Origin: a virus
IMG/VR virus record: IMGVR_UViG_3300032322_001690
Coordinates: 1-23,264 of that record
Reading direction: 5' to 3' (one strand)
DNA: 23,264 bases
Positions 22,736-23,264 of the stretch are shown in pieces; position 1 is the first letter of the stretch, and each line of letters opens with the position of its first letter. Under the pieces are notes generated by a model that saw only the letters and a program-made list of their open reading frames with translations, was not told the origin of the DNA and did no database searches. The translations under genes and the position numbers were made by a program.

Positions 22736-23264
22736 TCATGGTATCGCCGCAAATGCGTTGATCAGGGCTGTTAGGCGGACTTCGAGCAGTGCGAGGTTAA
22801 GAGACCCTCCAATACTATAAAATGCTGTGCGGTGAGCGGTATAAGCCGGGTTGCTGGTGCTTCCTCTCCTAAATACCAAAACAGCGGATGTCTCTGGAGC
22901 GCTGGAGGTTACTGATGTAGGGATGTCCGTTTGGTTGACTCGTACCGTGTAAGAGGTGGATGTTGCCCTGGAGTGACCTATCAGCCCTGGTAGCGGAATG
23001 ACTCCTGAGGAGGCGCCTACACTTGATCGTGATCTAGTAAAAATTGCGTTTACTTGGCCGCCCCCAATAAAGTTAGTTGCTCCAGCGGCCCCCTCGGCGC
23101 CGATAAATGATCCGCTTGCCGCACCGAGACTTGTGACGTAGACCGCGTTGTGGTTACTGTTCTGTGGGTCCGCGCTGTTTGATCTGTTGCTGCTTAAGTA
23201 GTTGTTAGTTCCATTTGCTAGCACTCCAGTTCTGCGGTTGTAGTTCCAACCACTCTCCGTACCG
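22736..23264 (-). CDS. Structural protein with jelly-roll-like C terminus (partial, runs off right edge)
   Basis: The frame is open through the right edge (GTESGWNYNRRTG precedes residue V at 23224), so the N terminus is outside the window and an internal GTG at 23224 is not a reliable start. About 176 residues are seen. Asn/Ser-rich loops (NGTNNYLSSNRSN), then LPGLIGHSRATSTSYTVRVN, VLVFRRGS, and an end with HRTAFYSIGGSLNLALLEVR resemble the C-terminal half of LamG/concanavalin-like jelly-roll domains found in phage and bacterial surface proteins. Its place before the neck genes suggests a capsid fibre, decoration or neck appendage, but a tail appendage is possible. Confidence 0.65.
   Translation of the reverse strand, partial: GTESGWNYNRRTGVLANGTNNYLSSNRSNSADPQNSNHNAVYVTSLGAASGSFIGAEGAAGATNFIGGGQVNAIFTRSRSSVGASSGVIPLPGLIGHSRATSTSYTVRVNQTDIPTSVTSSAPETSAVLVFRRGSTSNPAYTAHRTAFYSIGGSLNLALLEVRLTALINAFAAIP

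Noticed and set aside
1-23264. CRISPR array, tRNA, integrase, repressor, toxin-antitoxin or defence system
   Set aside because: I looked for spaced direct repeats, cloverleaf-like segments and small paired non-tail genes and found none; nearly every base is used by tail, neck or lysis genes.

Overview
The window reads as the morphogenesis and lysis region of a tailed double-stranded DNA virus with a long non-contractile (siphovirus-type) tail. A run of minus-strand genes fills positions 23264 down to 1460 with almost no spacing; the only plus-strand gene I call is a lysin at 135-1406, convergent with them. The lysin couples a muramidase-like domain, a middle module that I associate with cyanobacterial cell-wall enzymes, and a peptidase M15-like domain. 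Several tail proteins also resemble families I know from cyanophages. A cyanobacterial host is therefore my best guess, from memory of the families rather than from a search. I see no integrase, repressor, tRNA, CRISPR array or insertion sequence.

In the direction of transcription (right to left) the order is: a partial structural protein with a jelly-roll-like C terminus (runs off the right edge); a head-closure/connector candidate; an HK97 gp10-like neck protein; a tail-terminator candidate; the major tail tube protein with a C-terminal bacterial Ig-like domain; an intrinsic terminator; a small unknown gene; a tail assembly chaperone pair made by programmed -1 frameshifting; a tape measure protein of about 1830 residues; a minor/distal tail protein; a J-like tail tip protein with four C-terminal Ig-like repeats; three small tail proteins, two of which share tail-tube-like sequence; a 1520-residue fibre/spike; a small unknown; and a one-helix holin-like protein. 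A perfect 14-bp inverted repeat lies between the two convergent stop codons at 1406 and 1460.

The genes work as one assembly line. Chaperones G and GT would coat the tape measure, the tube protein would polymerise around it, the neck proteins would join tail to head, and the J-like protein, small tip proteins and fibre would form the host-recognition tip. The holin-like protein and lysin would release progeny. Expression looks tuned at two points: a strong minus-strand terminator directly after the major tail gene, which should favour tube protein over downstream genes, and a G GGA AAC slippery site followed by a hairpin, which sets the G to GT ratio.

The observations most worth a second look are the frameshift cassette (the downstream frame has no usable start of its own), a permuted and apparently degenerate M23-like domain inside the tape measure protein, three tail-tube-like proteins in one tail cluster, and the terminator behind the major tail gene. 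I did not find a clearly new non-phage system here.
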